Shown one piece after another: positions 15,294 to 23,521 of a stretch of DNA of 45,525 nucleotides; position 1 is the stretch's first letter; every line of letters starts with the position of its first letter. The DNA lies in NCBI GenBank assembly GCA_945787785.1, contig CALZIO010000017.1, positions 1 through 45,525 on the forward strand, read 5' to 3'. The DNA is from an uncultured Chromatiaceae bacterium. Lineage in GTDB: Bacteria > Pseudomonadota > Gammaproteobacteria > Tenderiales > Tenderiaceae. A model generated the notes under the pieces. It was given only the letters and a program-made list of their open reading frames with translations. It was not told where the DNA came from and did no database searches. The position numbers and the translations under genes were made by a program.

Positions 15294-16982
15294 CTAGTAC
15301 GTAAGCATTGTTGTCATCAGATTGAGAAAACTGTTTATGTCTGTTGCCCCGATAAAGTGCTGCGGATAGCCTCTTGTTTCAAACAAATCGCTAAACTGTT
15401 TACCCTGTGTGTTGAGTGCAAACACCCGTGGGACGTATTCACCATCTGGTGCATAGCGTGTAGCCAACTCAGGGGTATGGTCAACATTGACTCTGATCAT
15501 GACCAGTGACTGCGCTTGTTTATTGATACGCTTATCGGCAAAGATATGTTTATAGGCATGGCAAGTAGGGCACCAGTCCGCATAGAACAACAATAGGATG
15601 GGTTTGCCGCTTTGACGTGCCTGCTTTAAACCGGATTCATAATCGAACCACTTGATATTTTCATCATTCCAGTCTGGTGTATTGAGGTGTGTGCTAAGTG
15701 TGGTACTGGTTTTTTCTTGCAATTCGATTTTTACCGTGGGCACTGATGTCGTGTTGGTCGTTAGTGGGACGGTCTTTTCGAAAATTAGAAAGGATGATTG
15801 CAGCGATTCTTCCAGTGCCTGTTGTATCAATTCCGTACCACGACTGGCACTCCCATTGCTGAGCATGGATTGATAGAAGCGGGTATAGAAATGATCCGGC
15901 AGCACGGTGACTTCAACATGCAAGAACAGATTGTCCGCGGGCATGGTTTGAGTGTAAGCAATCGCCAGCGTTTCGCCCGGTGGGATACGCGTGTCATACA
16001 GTTCTTCACTCATGTCCAGGGATGCTTCTCGGCCTATCATGGCTTCTTGCATGCTTTCTTCGAGAACATTGCCATCAGCGTCAATCAAGTAGGCCTCTAC
16101 CTTCACTTTTGGCGTTAGATAGGTGGGGAAGTTATGACCCACGCCGCTGTTTGTCACTCTGATTTTGGCATCCAGAGTATCACCTGTTTGATATTGTTTG
16201 CGCGGCACATCAAGGGTAATCGTCACGCCGTTTTTGACCATCTCTTGGTCATGAATGCCACACCACAGGTGACGACGCTCGGGCATGTGACAATTCTGGC
16301 ATTGCACGCCTTTGGCCGGGTAGTCACTTTGCAACCATTCGTTATAGGTGTTTTCAATGAGCTTTCCATTTAAGGCATAGTCGCTCTCATTGAACTGATG
16401 GCAGCCCTTACAGAATGCCGATTTACTGAAGGCGGTAGTGGCTGTAAAACCATTGTGGGGAAGCTTGCCACTTACTTTACCAGTCTGATCTGGTTGGGTC
16501 TTGCGCGGAGGGCCTAGGCGTTGATGTTGCCGTACATGGCAGGCTGCACAGATGAGTCCCTGATGTTGAAGTTGTTTATCGAAGGCCTTGTTGGTTTGCC
16601 AGTCGTTTTCTACTTGTAGTTTGTCTTGCTGCTCCGCCAGTGGGGTATGGCATGACCAGCACATTCTGGCTGTGTCTGGGTCGCTGTCGACCAATTCAAC
16701 AAGCTGGCCCAATATACCAGGCCCCATGGCCTTGGCGTGGCGTGTTGTCTGCCAGTCTTGATACTGCTGTACATGACAGCTACCGCATGATTTCGGTTCT
16801 AAGGAACTCTCCAGATTGGAATAGCTGGCCGGAGGTTTACCCTGCAAGGGGATGGTGTCTGACCAATGGCTTTGCAGGAATGCTTCTTCTTCATCTGTCA
16901 GCAGTGTTTCGGCAATTATGGGTTGGCTGTATACAATGAACAGCAGGGCTAACATTAGCTTTGTTATTATTTCAACCGACAC
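15294..16982 (-). CDS. Pentaheme c-type cytochrome fused to a thioredoxin-like domain
   Basis: A 562-residue exported protein; start GTG at 16982 with AAGG upstream, and signal peptide to about residue 24. Five heme-binding CxxCH motifs are visible: C66-H70, C108-H112, C145-H149, C191-H195 and C228-H232. The first is in the cytochrome c554-like context SCGSCHVQQYQDWQTTRHA. Residues about 250-375 form a beta-rich domain with the NSGVGHNFPTYLTP motif common in this cytochrome family. From about 440 a thioredoxin-like domain follows, resembling the DsbD gamma domain (PILLLFYADWCPTCHAYKHI, active-site C471 and C474). A sixth CxxCH string falls in this active site but is better read as thioredoxin. 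Electrons could therefore pass between hemes and a disulfide within one chain. Confidence 0.88.
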   Translation of the reverse strand: MSVEIITKLMLALLFIVYSQPIIAETLLTDEEEAFLQSHWSDTIPLQGKPPASYSNLESSLEPKSCGSCHVQQYQDWQTTRHAKAMGPGILGQLVELVDSDPDTARMCWSCHTPLAEQQDKLQVENDWQTNKAFDKQLQHQGLICAACHVRQHQRLGPPRKTQPDQTGKVSGKLPHNGFTATTAFSKSAFCKGCHQFNESDYALNGKLIENTYNEWLQSDYPAKGVQCQNCHMPERRHLWCGIHDQEMVKNGVTITLDVPRKQYQTGDTLDAKIRVTNSGVGHNFPTYLTPKVKVEAYLIDADGNVLEESMQEAMIGREASLDMSEELYDTRIPPGETLAIAYTQTMPADNLFLHVEVTVLPDHFYTRFYQSMLSNGSASRGTELIQQALEESLQSSFLIFEKTVPLTTNTTSVPTVKIELQEKTSTTLSTHLNTPDWNDENIKWFDYESGLKQARQSGKPILLLFYADWCPTCHAYKHIFADKRINKQAQSLVMIRVNVDHTPELATRYAPDGEYVPRVFALNTQGKQFSDLFETRGYPQHFIGATDINSFLNLMTTMLTY

Positions 16983-17020
16983 AAGCTACCTTGTATTAAT
17001 TGTTGTGAACTAAGTGTTAA

Positions 17021-17048
17021 GAGGGAGGCAGACTACTCTGCCTCCCTC
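17021..17048 (-). terminator. Strong hairpin between two genes of the redox module
   Basis: GAGGGAGGCAGA (17021-17032) and TCTGCCTCCCTC (17037-17048) form a perfect 12-base stem with a four-base loop. It lies 13 bases after the stop of the NPC-repeat cytochrome and before the pentaheme gene, both on the minus strand. The minus-strand continuation is TTAACAC, not a clean T tract, so it may act as a partial terminator or an mRNA-stabilising processing signal rather than a full stop. Confidence 0.6.
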
Positions 17049-17061
17049 AAACCTATACAGA

Positions 17062-17943
17062 TTACATTTTTGAACAAGGGTTCTTGGCGCTGCATGGATT
17101 TTTTGCTGCGCACGGGTTTTTCATACTGCAAGGATTTTTTCCAGCACAGGGATTATTCATATTGCACGGATTATTACCTGCACAAGGATTTTTCATGCCG
17201 CAAGGATTGGCTGCTGCTGTCTCCTGCTTAAAGTGGCATGGATTGGCTTGCACCATGCGGATGAAATCCTTCTGTTTCACCTCTTTAACATAAGCAGTCA
17301 ATGCGGCAAGTTCTTTTGATTCCCAAGGCAGGGTTTCTGATTCCATGGGTACGAGCATGCAGAATTGCACAAACTCATCTGCATCGATGCTATTCAACCC
17401 AGCCCGTTGTTTGGCCAAACTGACTTTATGTGGGAAGGGTTTGCTAAAGCTTTCATTGAAGAGATGATCTGTTTCATGGCAGGAGTTGCATGACAGGCCG
17501 TTGGAACTCAAGGAATTGTCCTTGAATAGTTTGCCACCCATTTTTATTAATTTTTTCTGTGATGCTTCCGAGTAAAGCATGGTGCCAGCAGGGCGAGTAA
17601 CCAGGTTTGGGTCGATGGCATCATCAGCTTTGACAGAGCAGGGATTCTTAGCGGCACATGGATTTTTCATGCCACATGGGTTACAAGGATTATGCTTTTT
17701 CATACCGCAGGGATTGCATGGGTTTTCGTGTTTCATACTACAGGGATTGCATGGATTCTCGTGTTTCATACTGCAGGGATTACAGGGGTTGTGCTGTTTC
17801 TTACTACAAGGATTACTTCCATCTTTCATGGCACAGGGGTTTTGAGCATCGGCCATTTGCAGTGTCATTTCCGCATTTGCCAGTCCGCTTGAGCCCAGTC
17901 CAATGAATAACATCAGTGCTAAAATAATCTTGGATATTTCCAT
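17062..17943 (-). CDS. Cysteine-rich monoheme cytochrome c flanked by Asn-Pro-Cys repeat arrays
   Basis: A 293-residue exported protein with signal peptide to residue 24 (ANA/EMT). Two low-complexity arrays, residues 36-102 with 12 NPC units and 234-290 with 9, flank a small cytochrome domain (about 120-230). Units read NPC-x-x-K, often doubled as NPCNPC. The heme site is C152-N-S-C155-H156 in GLSCNSCHETDH; M196 or M200 (FCMLVPMESE) may be the distal ligand. Total cysteines are about 24. The cytochrome fold has the ending ELAALTAYVKEVKQ typical of class I-like domains. The ATG at 17943 has a near-consensus ribosome site (AAGGAGG). It is first in the minus-strand module ahead of the cytochrome-thioredoxin gene. 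I know no characterised protein with this design; metal or sulfur binding by the thiols is an inference. Confidence 0.82.
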   Translation of the reverse strand: MEISKIILALMLFIGLGSSGLANAEMTLQMADAQNPCAMKDGSNPCSKKQHNPCNPCSMKHENPCNPCSMKHENPCNPCGMKKHNPCNPCGMKNPCAAKNPCSVKADDAIDPNLVTRPAGTMLYSEASQKKLIKMGGKLFKDNSLSSNGLSCNSCHETDHLFNESFSKPFPHKVSLAKQRAGLNSIDADEFVQFCMLVPMESETLPWESKELAALTAYVKEVKQKDFIRMVQANPCHFKQETAAANPCGMKNPCAGNNPCNMNNPCAGKNPCSMKNPCAAKNPCSAKNPCSKM

Positions 17944-18195
17944 AACGCTCCTCCTTGGGGGTCTCCTCGCGTAGATGAAGAGATAATTAGATTTTAATGA
18001 CTTTCTCTAGTCGCCACTGACTTCATTTCCTTACATATTATTTTGTAATATGGCTGGGAGAGTTGAAATTCGATTGAAAAGCGCGGCTTAAGTCACATTC
18101 ACGTATACTAGCGTTAGGTTTATCCTTACAGCTTGGCAACCTCCTGTTTTGAACTCGTCTTCACGCAATTACAGCACAATTAAAGAGTAATATTG

Positions 18196-19659
18196 ATGAG
18201 CTTTTCTTCTCTCGGATTATCCGACTCCCTCTTGCGCGCAGTGCGTGAGCAAGGTTACGACACCCCCACACCGATACAGCTTCAAGCAATTCCAGCGGTA
18301 TTATCCGAACATGATGTGATGGCGGCAGCGCAGACTGGCACGGGCAAGACAGCGGGTTTTACATTGCCGTTGCTGCAGCGTTTGGCTGATGGACCTAAGG
18401 TTAAACCGAACTCGGTGCGCGCACTGGTATTGACACCGACGCGTGAGCTTGCGGCACAGGTGGGTGATAGTGTGGCCACCTACGGTAAGTATCTGACCCT
18501 GCGCTCGGACATTGTTTATGGTGGTGTGAAGATTAATCCGCAGATGATGCGCCTGCGTCGTGGTGTGGATGTCTTGGTAGCGACACCTGGGCGCTTGCTC
18601 GATCTCTATAGCCAGAATGCGCTCAAGTTTGAGCAGCTGGAAATTCTGGTGTTGGACGAGGCTGACCGGATGCTGGACATGGGCTTCATTCAGGATATCC
18701 GCAAGATTCTGGCACTATTGCCAAAGCAACGGCAGAACCTGTTGTTCTCGGCGACTTTCTCGGAAGAGATTCGCAATCTGACCAGGGGCTTGTTGCACAA
18801 TCCTGTACTGGTGGAAGCAAGCCCGCGCAACGCTACCGCCGAGAAGGTTAAACAATCGATCTATGAAGTGGACAAGAGTCAGAAGACGGCGCTGCTGAGT
18901 CATCTGATTCGCGATAACAACTGGGATCAAGTGCTGGTGTTTTCCCGCACCAAACATGGTGCGAATAAATTGGCGCAAAAGCTGGAGCGTGATGGCATCG
19001 AGGCGGCGGCGATTCATGGTAACAAGAGCCAGGGCGCCCGGACTCGTGCCCTGGCTGATTTTAAGGCAGGCAAGGTGAGGGTGCTGGTGGCCACTGATAT
19101 TGCTGCCCGTGGTATCGACATTAATCAGTTGCCCCATGTAGTCAATTTTGAGCTGCCCAATGTGGCTGAGGATTATGTCCATCGGATAGGTCGAACCGCC
19201 CGTGCCGGTCGTGAAGGTGAGGCCATCTCACTGGTGAGTGCCGATGAAGTTAGTTTGCTGGCAGGGATTGAAAACCTGATTCGTCAGCAGTTTGTGCGTG
19301 AGATGGAAGAGGGCTTTGTCCCAAGTCATCCTGTGCCTTTAACCCGTTTGGGTCAGAAGCCGAAAGAAGGCAAAAAGAAACCAAAGAAAGAGAAAGTTGC
19401 TGCTAAACAGGGTGCTGATAAATCCAGGTTTAAGAAAGGCCCGGAAAAATCAAAGTGTAGTGCGGGAAAAGATCAGTCTGCCAGGTCTGAGGACAAATCG
19501 ACTGGGAACAAATCTAGCACTTCAAAGCCAAAATCCGCTAAGAAGTCTCCATGGAATAAAAACAAGACTGGAAATACTGCGGGAAAGTCTAAGCGTAAAC
19601 ATTCGACATCAGATAAACACAAATCCGGCAAACCGCGTCGCCCAAGGCGGCCGGAGTAA
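18196..19659 (+). CDS. rhlE: DEAD-box ATP-dependent RNA helicase RhlE
   Basis: A 487-residue helicase from the ATG at 18196 (a TTG three bases earlier is less likely). Motifs in order: Q motif [10 protein letters not shown], motif [41 protein letters not shown], then [11 protein letters not shown] and [10 protein letters not shown] in the second RecA lobe. A long Lys/Arg/Ser-rich tail from about residue 375 to the end is typical of RhlE and binds RNA. RhlE-type helicases remodel ribosomal precursors and mRNA, often in the cold. It stands alone, transcribed away from the redox module, and is followed by a hairpin terminator. Confidence 0.93.
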   Translation: MSFSSLGLSDSLLRAVREQGYDTPTPIQLQAIPAVLSEHDVMAAAQTGTGKTAGFTLPLLQRLADGPKVKPNSVRALVLTPTRELAAQVGDSVATYGKYLTLRSDIVYGGVKINPQMMRLRRGVDVLVATPGRLLDLYSQNALKFEQLEILVLDEADRMLDMGFIQDIRKILALLPKQRQNLLFSATFSEEIRNLTRGLLHNPVLVEASPRNATAEKVKQSIYEVDKSQKTALLSHLIRDNNWDQVLVFSRTKHGANKLAQKLERDGIEAAAIHGNKSQGARTRALADFKAGKVRVLVATDIAARGIDINQLPHVVNFELPNVAEDYVHRIGRTARAGREGEAISLVSADEVSLLAGIENLIRQQFVREMEEGFVPSHPVPLTRLGQKPKEGKKKPKKEKVAAKQGADKSRFKKGPEKSKCSAGKDQSARSEDKSTGNKSSTSKPKSAKKSPWNKNKTGNTAGKSKRKHSTSDKHKSGKPRRPRRPE

Positions 19660-19688
19660 ACAGCAGGTTTACTCCAGCGCTTTTATTT
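19653..19688 (+). terminator. Probable terminator of rhlE
   Basis: GGAGTAAAC (19653-19661) pairs perfectly with GTTTACTCC (19667-19675) around a five-base loop, and TTTTATTT follows five bases later at 19681-19688. The rhlE stop codon lies inside the left arm. The spacer before the T tract makes it less than ideal. Confidence 0.6.
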
Positions 19689-19696
19689 ATAGCCGC

Positions 19697-19894
19697 TTAG
19701 GCCTGTTTTGTTTTGCAGGTACTCATCCCCATCAAGGCATAAGGTGGACACCAGCCAACCGCAGCCGTGAATAATAGGACTGCGCCAATGGCGCCCCACC
19801 AGCTTTGAAAATAGACGCCTGCGCCGATGATGGCCAAACCGGCAATGGCCCGCACTGCTCTATCCATACCACCTACATTCTGTTTCATTGTCAT
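19697..19894 (-). CDS. DUF2892 (YgaP-like) small inner-membrane protein
   Basis: A 65-residue protein with two hydrophobic segments separated by a short turn and the family pattern NVGGMDRAVRAIAGLAIIG, ending GWCPPYALMGMSTC. DUF2892 domains are the membrane-anchor part of YgaP, a sulfurtransferase, but here no rhodanese is attached. The two cysteines (in GWCPPY and STC) are conserved in the family. The ATG at 19894 has GGAG only two bases upstream; an ATG six bases further in (19888) gives better spacing, so the true product may be 63 residues. Confidence 0.85.
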   Translation of the reverse strand: MTMKQNVGGMDRAVRAIAGLAIIGAGVYFQSWWGAIGAVLLFTAAVGWCPPYALMGMSTCKTKQA

Positions 19895-20250
19895 GTCTCC
19901 TCTGTATGACTAAATAACTTTCGAGACTAATGTAGGCGAAGCACTAATCGATGTATGTGACTAAATCACCTTTTGCTTAATATTATTAATTTGGGCCGGA
20001 TCTGGCAGGTAATACTCTTAAAACCTATTCTAGCCGCGTAATACCTAATATCTTGGGGCGCCAAGGAATGATGCTATGAATGTGTTAAAGATGAAATTAA
20101 ACATACAGCCCAATGGCGCTTTGTATTCCGTGAGTCATAATTGACCAAAGCCATTTGGTGTACCATATTTGTGTATTGAACCCGTAAGCAAACTTTACAC
20201 ACTAACAATTATGGGTAATCGATCCCTCACATATAACTGAGACCGGAACA
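19895..20250. other. Intergenic region without a recognisable gene
   Basis: About 356 bases between the divergently transcribed DUF2892 and DUF6279 genes, so it should contain both promoters. It is AT-rich at about 19970-20000 and 20190-20235. I looked for FNR/CRP-type dyads, tRNA and small reading frames and found nothing convincing; a short dyad GCCGGATCTGGC near 19996 is too small to interpret. Confidence 0.5.
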
Positions 20251-21213
20251 GTGCCATCCGAGCTTGCAATCGCCAACCAAAAGCCATTGTTGCGCTTAGC
20301 TTGTACCATCATGTTTTTGATGGCAGTACTCTCTTTATCCGGCTGTTTTGAACGGTTAGTCTACAATAATTTGCCAGTCTTTATAACTTGGGAAATTGAC
20401 GGTTACTTCGACCTGAGAGGAGAACAAAAAACACTTTTAAAACAGCGTTTAAAGAATCACCAAGACTGGCATCGGCAACAAGAGATGAAGGCCTATGTGG
20501 ATTTTATTTATGAGGTTAAGGCTGGAGTTGCCGACGGTATTGGTGAGAGAGAAATTGACTGGTTTTTCCTCACAATTAACGGGTTTAAGGTCAGGCTGGC
20601 ACAAGAAATGGCGCGGGACGCCGCGGTATTTCTAAAAACCCTCGATGCGGACCAGATCGCTTACCTGCGTGAGATGCTGCTCGATGAGAATAACGAGTTT
20701 TTGGAAGAGTATGGCGAAGACCAAGACACGCGGATAGAGGAGCGAGGAAAGGCTGCGATTAAGTTTATTGAAGAGTGGGTAGGAAAACTTTCTCGGGAAC
20801 AGAAAGATGAAATCATGATGCTCAACCGCGATGTTCCAGACACACTAGATGAATGGTTGACTTACCGGGTTGAACGGCTTGATGACTTTGTTGATATCCT
20901 GGAATCCGACTATACGATAGAACAAATGGAAGCGGCATTGCGGGAGTGGTTCATAGAACCGTGGACCAGCCGTTTTTCTGAGTATTATAAAAGCCTAAAA
21001 GACATGGTTTTTGCCGTGGATAAACTACTCACGCACCAGCAACGGCTCAGACTACAGCGTGAGATTCAACGCCTCGTTAACAAAATTGATTACATGCGAC
21101 AGGCATCTGTACATAATGACATTCAACCAAATGTAGGCATCAACTCCGGAGTGTTAGATGGACTACAACATACTTCCTCGCTGGGCGTTACACTCGACTT
21201 AGCTACTTGGTGA
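20251..21213 (+). CDS. DUF6279 family lipoprotein
   Basis: A 320-residue predicted lipoprotein from GTG at 20251. The lipobox is LSLSGC with the lipidated cysteine at about C32, preceded by a hydrophobic stretch. The residue after it is Phe, not Asp, so outer-membrane sorting is expected. The sequence FERLVYNNLPVFITWEIDGY then YFDLRGEQKTLLKQRL is the conserved start of the DUF6279 family; the remainder is helical and charged. Function is unknown. It is monocistronic and convergent with telA. An internal ATG at about 20311 would give a shorter signal peptide and cannot be excluded. Confidence 0.85.
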   Translation: MPSELAIANQKPLLRLACTIMFLMAVLSLSGCFERLVYNNLPVFITWEIDGYFDLRGEQKTLLKQRLKNHQDWHRQQEMKAYVDFIYEVKAGVADGIGEREIDWFFLTINGFKVRLAQEMARDAAVFLKTLDADQIAYLREMLLDENNEFLEEYGEDQDTRIEERGKAAIKFIEEWVGKLSREQKDEIMMLNRDVPDTLDEWLTYRVERLDDFVDILESDYTIEQMEAALREWFIEPWTSRFSEYYKSLKDMVFAVDKLLTHQQRLRLQREIQRLVNKIDYMRQASVHNDIQPNVGINSGVLDGLQHTSSLGVTLDLATW

Positions 21214-21243
21214 TCCAGTAACTCCCGCAATACCACTAGCGAG

Positions 21244-22380
21244 CTAATCACCAACACGTGCTTTGGCAGCGGCCAGAGTGTTCTTTAATTCAGATTCACA
21301 CTCTTGCAACTGAACCATGGCCTCGGCACGCAGGCGTTTGCCTTCGTCTGCAATTTGTAAGCCTTCTTCAATGGTGGCGATCAGGCTTTGGTTGGCCTTG
21401 TGGATGGCTTGAATATCAAAAACACCCCGCTCAATTTGACGGCGGCTTTCAGCGCTGGCTTCCTTGAGCATATCTGCATTTTTTTCCAGCAGTTCGTTGG
21501 TTAAGTCAGTTGCCCCTTTAACCGCCTTAGCCGCTTCGGACGAGCGAAACACGGTAATTCCCGTAGCGAGTTGTTGACGCCACAGTGGTACGGTATTTAC
21601 CAGAGTTGAATTGATCTTGGTAATAAGCCCTTTGTCGTTCTCTTGCACCACACGTATGCTGGGCAGGCTTTGCAAGGTTACCTGGCGTGTGAGTCGCAGA
21701 TCGTGAACACGGCGCTCGAGTTCGTCGCGAGCAGCGCGGATATCGCGCAATTCCTGAGCTTTGATCACGTGTTCTGTGTTTTGCGCTTCTTGTTCCAACG
21801 CAGGTATCAGTTTTTCATCCAGTTGGCGTAGTTTCTCATCGCCTGCAGCGATGTAAAGCTCGAGTTCATGGAAATAATCAAGATTGGCACCATAAAGACG
21901 ATCGAGAGAGACAACGTCGGTCAATAGTTTCGTCTTGTGGCGTTCCAGATTATCCGTAATTACATCAATTTGTTTGCGGACTTCTTCGTAGCGCTGTAGA
22001 AATTTAACGACAGGTTTGGTTTTGCTAAACAGACGGGCAAAAAAACCGGGTTTCTCCAGGCCGGCGGCATCGAAACCACGCAAGGTAGTCACCATTTCAC
22101 TCAATGAGTCTCCTGCTGCACCAGTATCTTTATTTTGCACGCCGTCGAGCATATTGTCAGAGACGCTGGTGACCTGTTCTTGTGCCTTTGAACCAAAGAA
22201 TATGATGGTATGTGTGTCATGCACATCGATTTCATCGACCAGGGTCTTGAGTCTGGTGCGGCTTTCCTCATCCAGTTCAGCGGGGGCTTTTAAATCCTCC
22301 TGCACGGTGGGCAGGGAGGGGCTTTCAAATAAGTTCGGATCAATATCCAAATCTGAGTTTTTTTCAGTTGTGGTAGTCAT
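21244..22380 (-). CDS. TelA/YaaN-family toxic anion resistance protein
   Basis: A 378-residue, helix- and coiled-coil-rich cytoplasmic protein of the TelA family. Typical blocks are FFARLFSKTKPVVKFLQRYE, DRLYGANLDYFHELELYIAA and TLQSLPSIRVVQENDKGLI, followed by WRQQLATGITVFRSSEAAKA. The family was named for tellurite resistance and is also tied to cell-envelope and lantibiotic tolerance; the mechanism is unclear. It follows the xpaC-like gene by about 90 bases in the same direction, the conserved xpaC-telA pairing. Length is normal for the family. Confidence 0.9.
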   Translation of the reverse strand: MTTTTEKNSDLDIDPNLFESPSLPTVQEDLKAPAELDEESRTRLKTLVDEIDVHDTHTIIFFGSKAQEQVTSVSDNMLDGVQNKDTGAAGDSLSEMVTTLRGFDAAGLEKPGFFARLFSKTKPVVKFLQRYEEVRKQIDVITDNLERHKTKLLTDVVSLDRLYGANLDYFHELELYIAAGDEKLRQLDEKLIPALEQEAQNTEHVIKAQELRDIRAARDELERRVHDLRLTRQVTLQSLPSIRVVQENDKGLITKINSTLVNTVPLWRQQLATGITVFRSSEAAKAVKGATDLTNELLEKNADMLKEASAESRRQIERGVFDIQAIHKANQSLIATIEEGLQIADEGKRLRAEAMVQLQECESELKNTLAAAKARVGD

Positions 22381-22471
22381 AGCGTGGTCCTTGCTTATTG
22401 TGTTTATTATTAATACTAGTTCGCAGGGTGAATTGATTAATATAGTACGGCCAATTCTCAGTAAATAGTTA

Positions 22472-23320
22472 TTACATTACGCCTTCTTTTTTCAATTGTG
22501 TCTGCAACACTTCAATTTTCACATCCAGATCCAGTGCTTCATTTTCCAGCAGCTTGTTGTGTTGCTCTTCAAATACTTGTTCTATTGTGACCAACACATT
22601 ACGAAAGTTTTCTGCCAGTAGTTCATTGCGCGTCTGTTGGGCCATTTTAACGTAGCCTTCAGTGATGCGTTGAGTACCTTCAAGGTAGGTATTTAGAAAT
22701 TTCCTGGCTCGGCGAAGATCGCGCGGATCTTCTTCGATCAGTTTCAGTATTTTGCGCGCATGGGCAACGATGCGTTCCAGGCGCTCGTGCATTTCCTGGT
22801 TCTGAATTTCAACGTTGGATGCTTCGATTTGATCCACCAGGGAGGTTGCCCCTCGCAATGCACTTATGACTTCCTCATGGGTATGATAAGCATATTCTGT
22901 GTTTAGGCCTTTTTTACTGTTGGGATCCAGTCCATAAGTGAGAAAGCAGCCAAAGAAGGCGCCAACGGCAAAACTGAGGGAGATGCCTATTGAGTGCCCC
23001 ACACCATAGTAGGCGGTTACAGCAACGGCCGCCGTAACAGCAATAGTGCCGAGTAGCTTGAATGGTATCTTGGGTGGCAGGGCAAGTGAACGATTCTCAT
23101 AGTCGTCTTCCAGTGCAAGGCCGCGACGCATTGAGGCAGCGCCCAGATAAAACAGTATCGCAGCAATGCCATTGCCAAGAACGGCGCTCAAGTCCCCTTT
23201 GGCCAGGGCAACGATCAATGCTCCAAGCACTGGTAAAGGGAGTACGTATAGCAAAATTCCGCTCATGGCGAGGTCTGCCTCTTTTTTCTTTTGTTTCCAC
23301 CAGTTGATGTCAATCTGCAT
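22472..23320 (-). CDS. XpaC-like membrane protein (5-bromo-4-chloroindolyl phosphate hydrolysis family)
   Basis: A 282-residue protein with an N-terminal membrane half (hydrophobic segments at about 18-40, 43-62, 86-106 and 110-130) and a C-terminal helical half rich in charged residues (TEYAYHTHEEVISALRGA, then LVDQIEASNVEIQNQEMHER). This layout is that of the XpaC family, whose members are encoded beside telA in many bacteria, as here. The historical phosphatase label is doubtful; membrane-stress partnership with TelA is a context inference. A 36-residue membrane peptide gene lies just upstream. Confidence 0.78.
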   Translation of the reverse strand: MQIDINWWKQKKKEADLAMSGILLYVLPLPVLGALIVALAKGDLSAVLGNGIAAILFYLGAASMRRGLALEDDYENRSLALPPKIPFKLLGTIAVTAAVAVTAYYGVGHSIGISLSFAVGAFFGCFLTYGLDPNSKKGLNTEYAYHTHEEVISALRGATSLVDQIEASNVEIQNQEMHERLERIVAHARKILKLIEEDPRDLRRARKFLNTYLEGTQRITEGYVKMAQQTRNELLAENFRNVLVTIEQVFEEQHNKLLENEALDLDVKIEVLQTQLKKEGVM

Positions 23321-23358
23321 TATTATTGCTTAAATACTGTGACCAGAAAAAACTATAG

Positions 23359-23469
23359 TTAGTTGACAATGCTATCAAAGAACGACTGGCAGGTGACCAG
23401 GCTAAGCGTTGCCAGCAGTAATAACGCACCAATGATCGTACGAATAAAACTTTTAGATTTGTACTCCAT
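23359..23469 (-). CDS. Small single-span membrane peptide, 36 residues
   Basis: An ATG at 23469 on the minus strand follows a Shine-Dalgarno-like TAGGTGAG and opens a 36-residue frame: a basic start (MEYKSKSFIRT), one hydrophobic helix (IIGALLLLATLSLVT), a cysteine at residue 27 and a short tail ending VN. The charge pattern fits N-in membrane insertion. LVTC resembles but does not match a strict lipobox because Thr precedes Cys. It sits between the Crp/Fnr gene and xpaC, all on the minus strand, with gaps of 52 and 38 bases, so it may belong to an xpaC-telA unit. I do not recognise a family; being short, it could be chance, but start site, composition and position argue for a gene. Confidence 0.6.
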   Translation of the reverse strand: MEYKSKSFIRTIIGALLLLATLSLVTCQSFFDSIVN

Positions 23470-23521
23470 ATTGCTCACCTAATAAATTAATGTCTGGTTA
23501 CTACATTCATTTGAATACGCG

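Noticed and set aside
15540-15580. Sixth CxxCH heme site (CPTCH) in the pentaheme protein
   Set aside because: It lies in YADWCPTCHAY, the thioredoxin active-site context, so it is read as a disulfide motif; noted as an oddity only.
17579-17906. Long open frames on the plus strand over the NPC gene, with repeated Gly-Leu/His-Gly-Phe or Tyr-Arg-Asp residues
   Set aside because: They are shadows of the NPC repeats in the antisense frames; they have no ribosome site or signal.
21207-21254. Terminator between DUF6279 and telA
   Set aside because: Eight-base arms with a loop of over 30 bases and no T tract.
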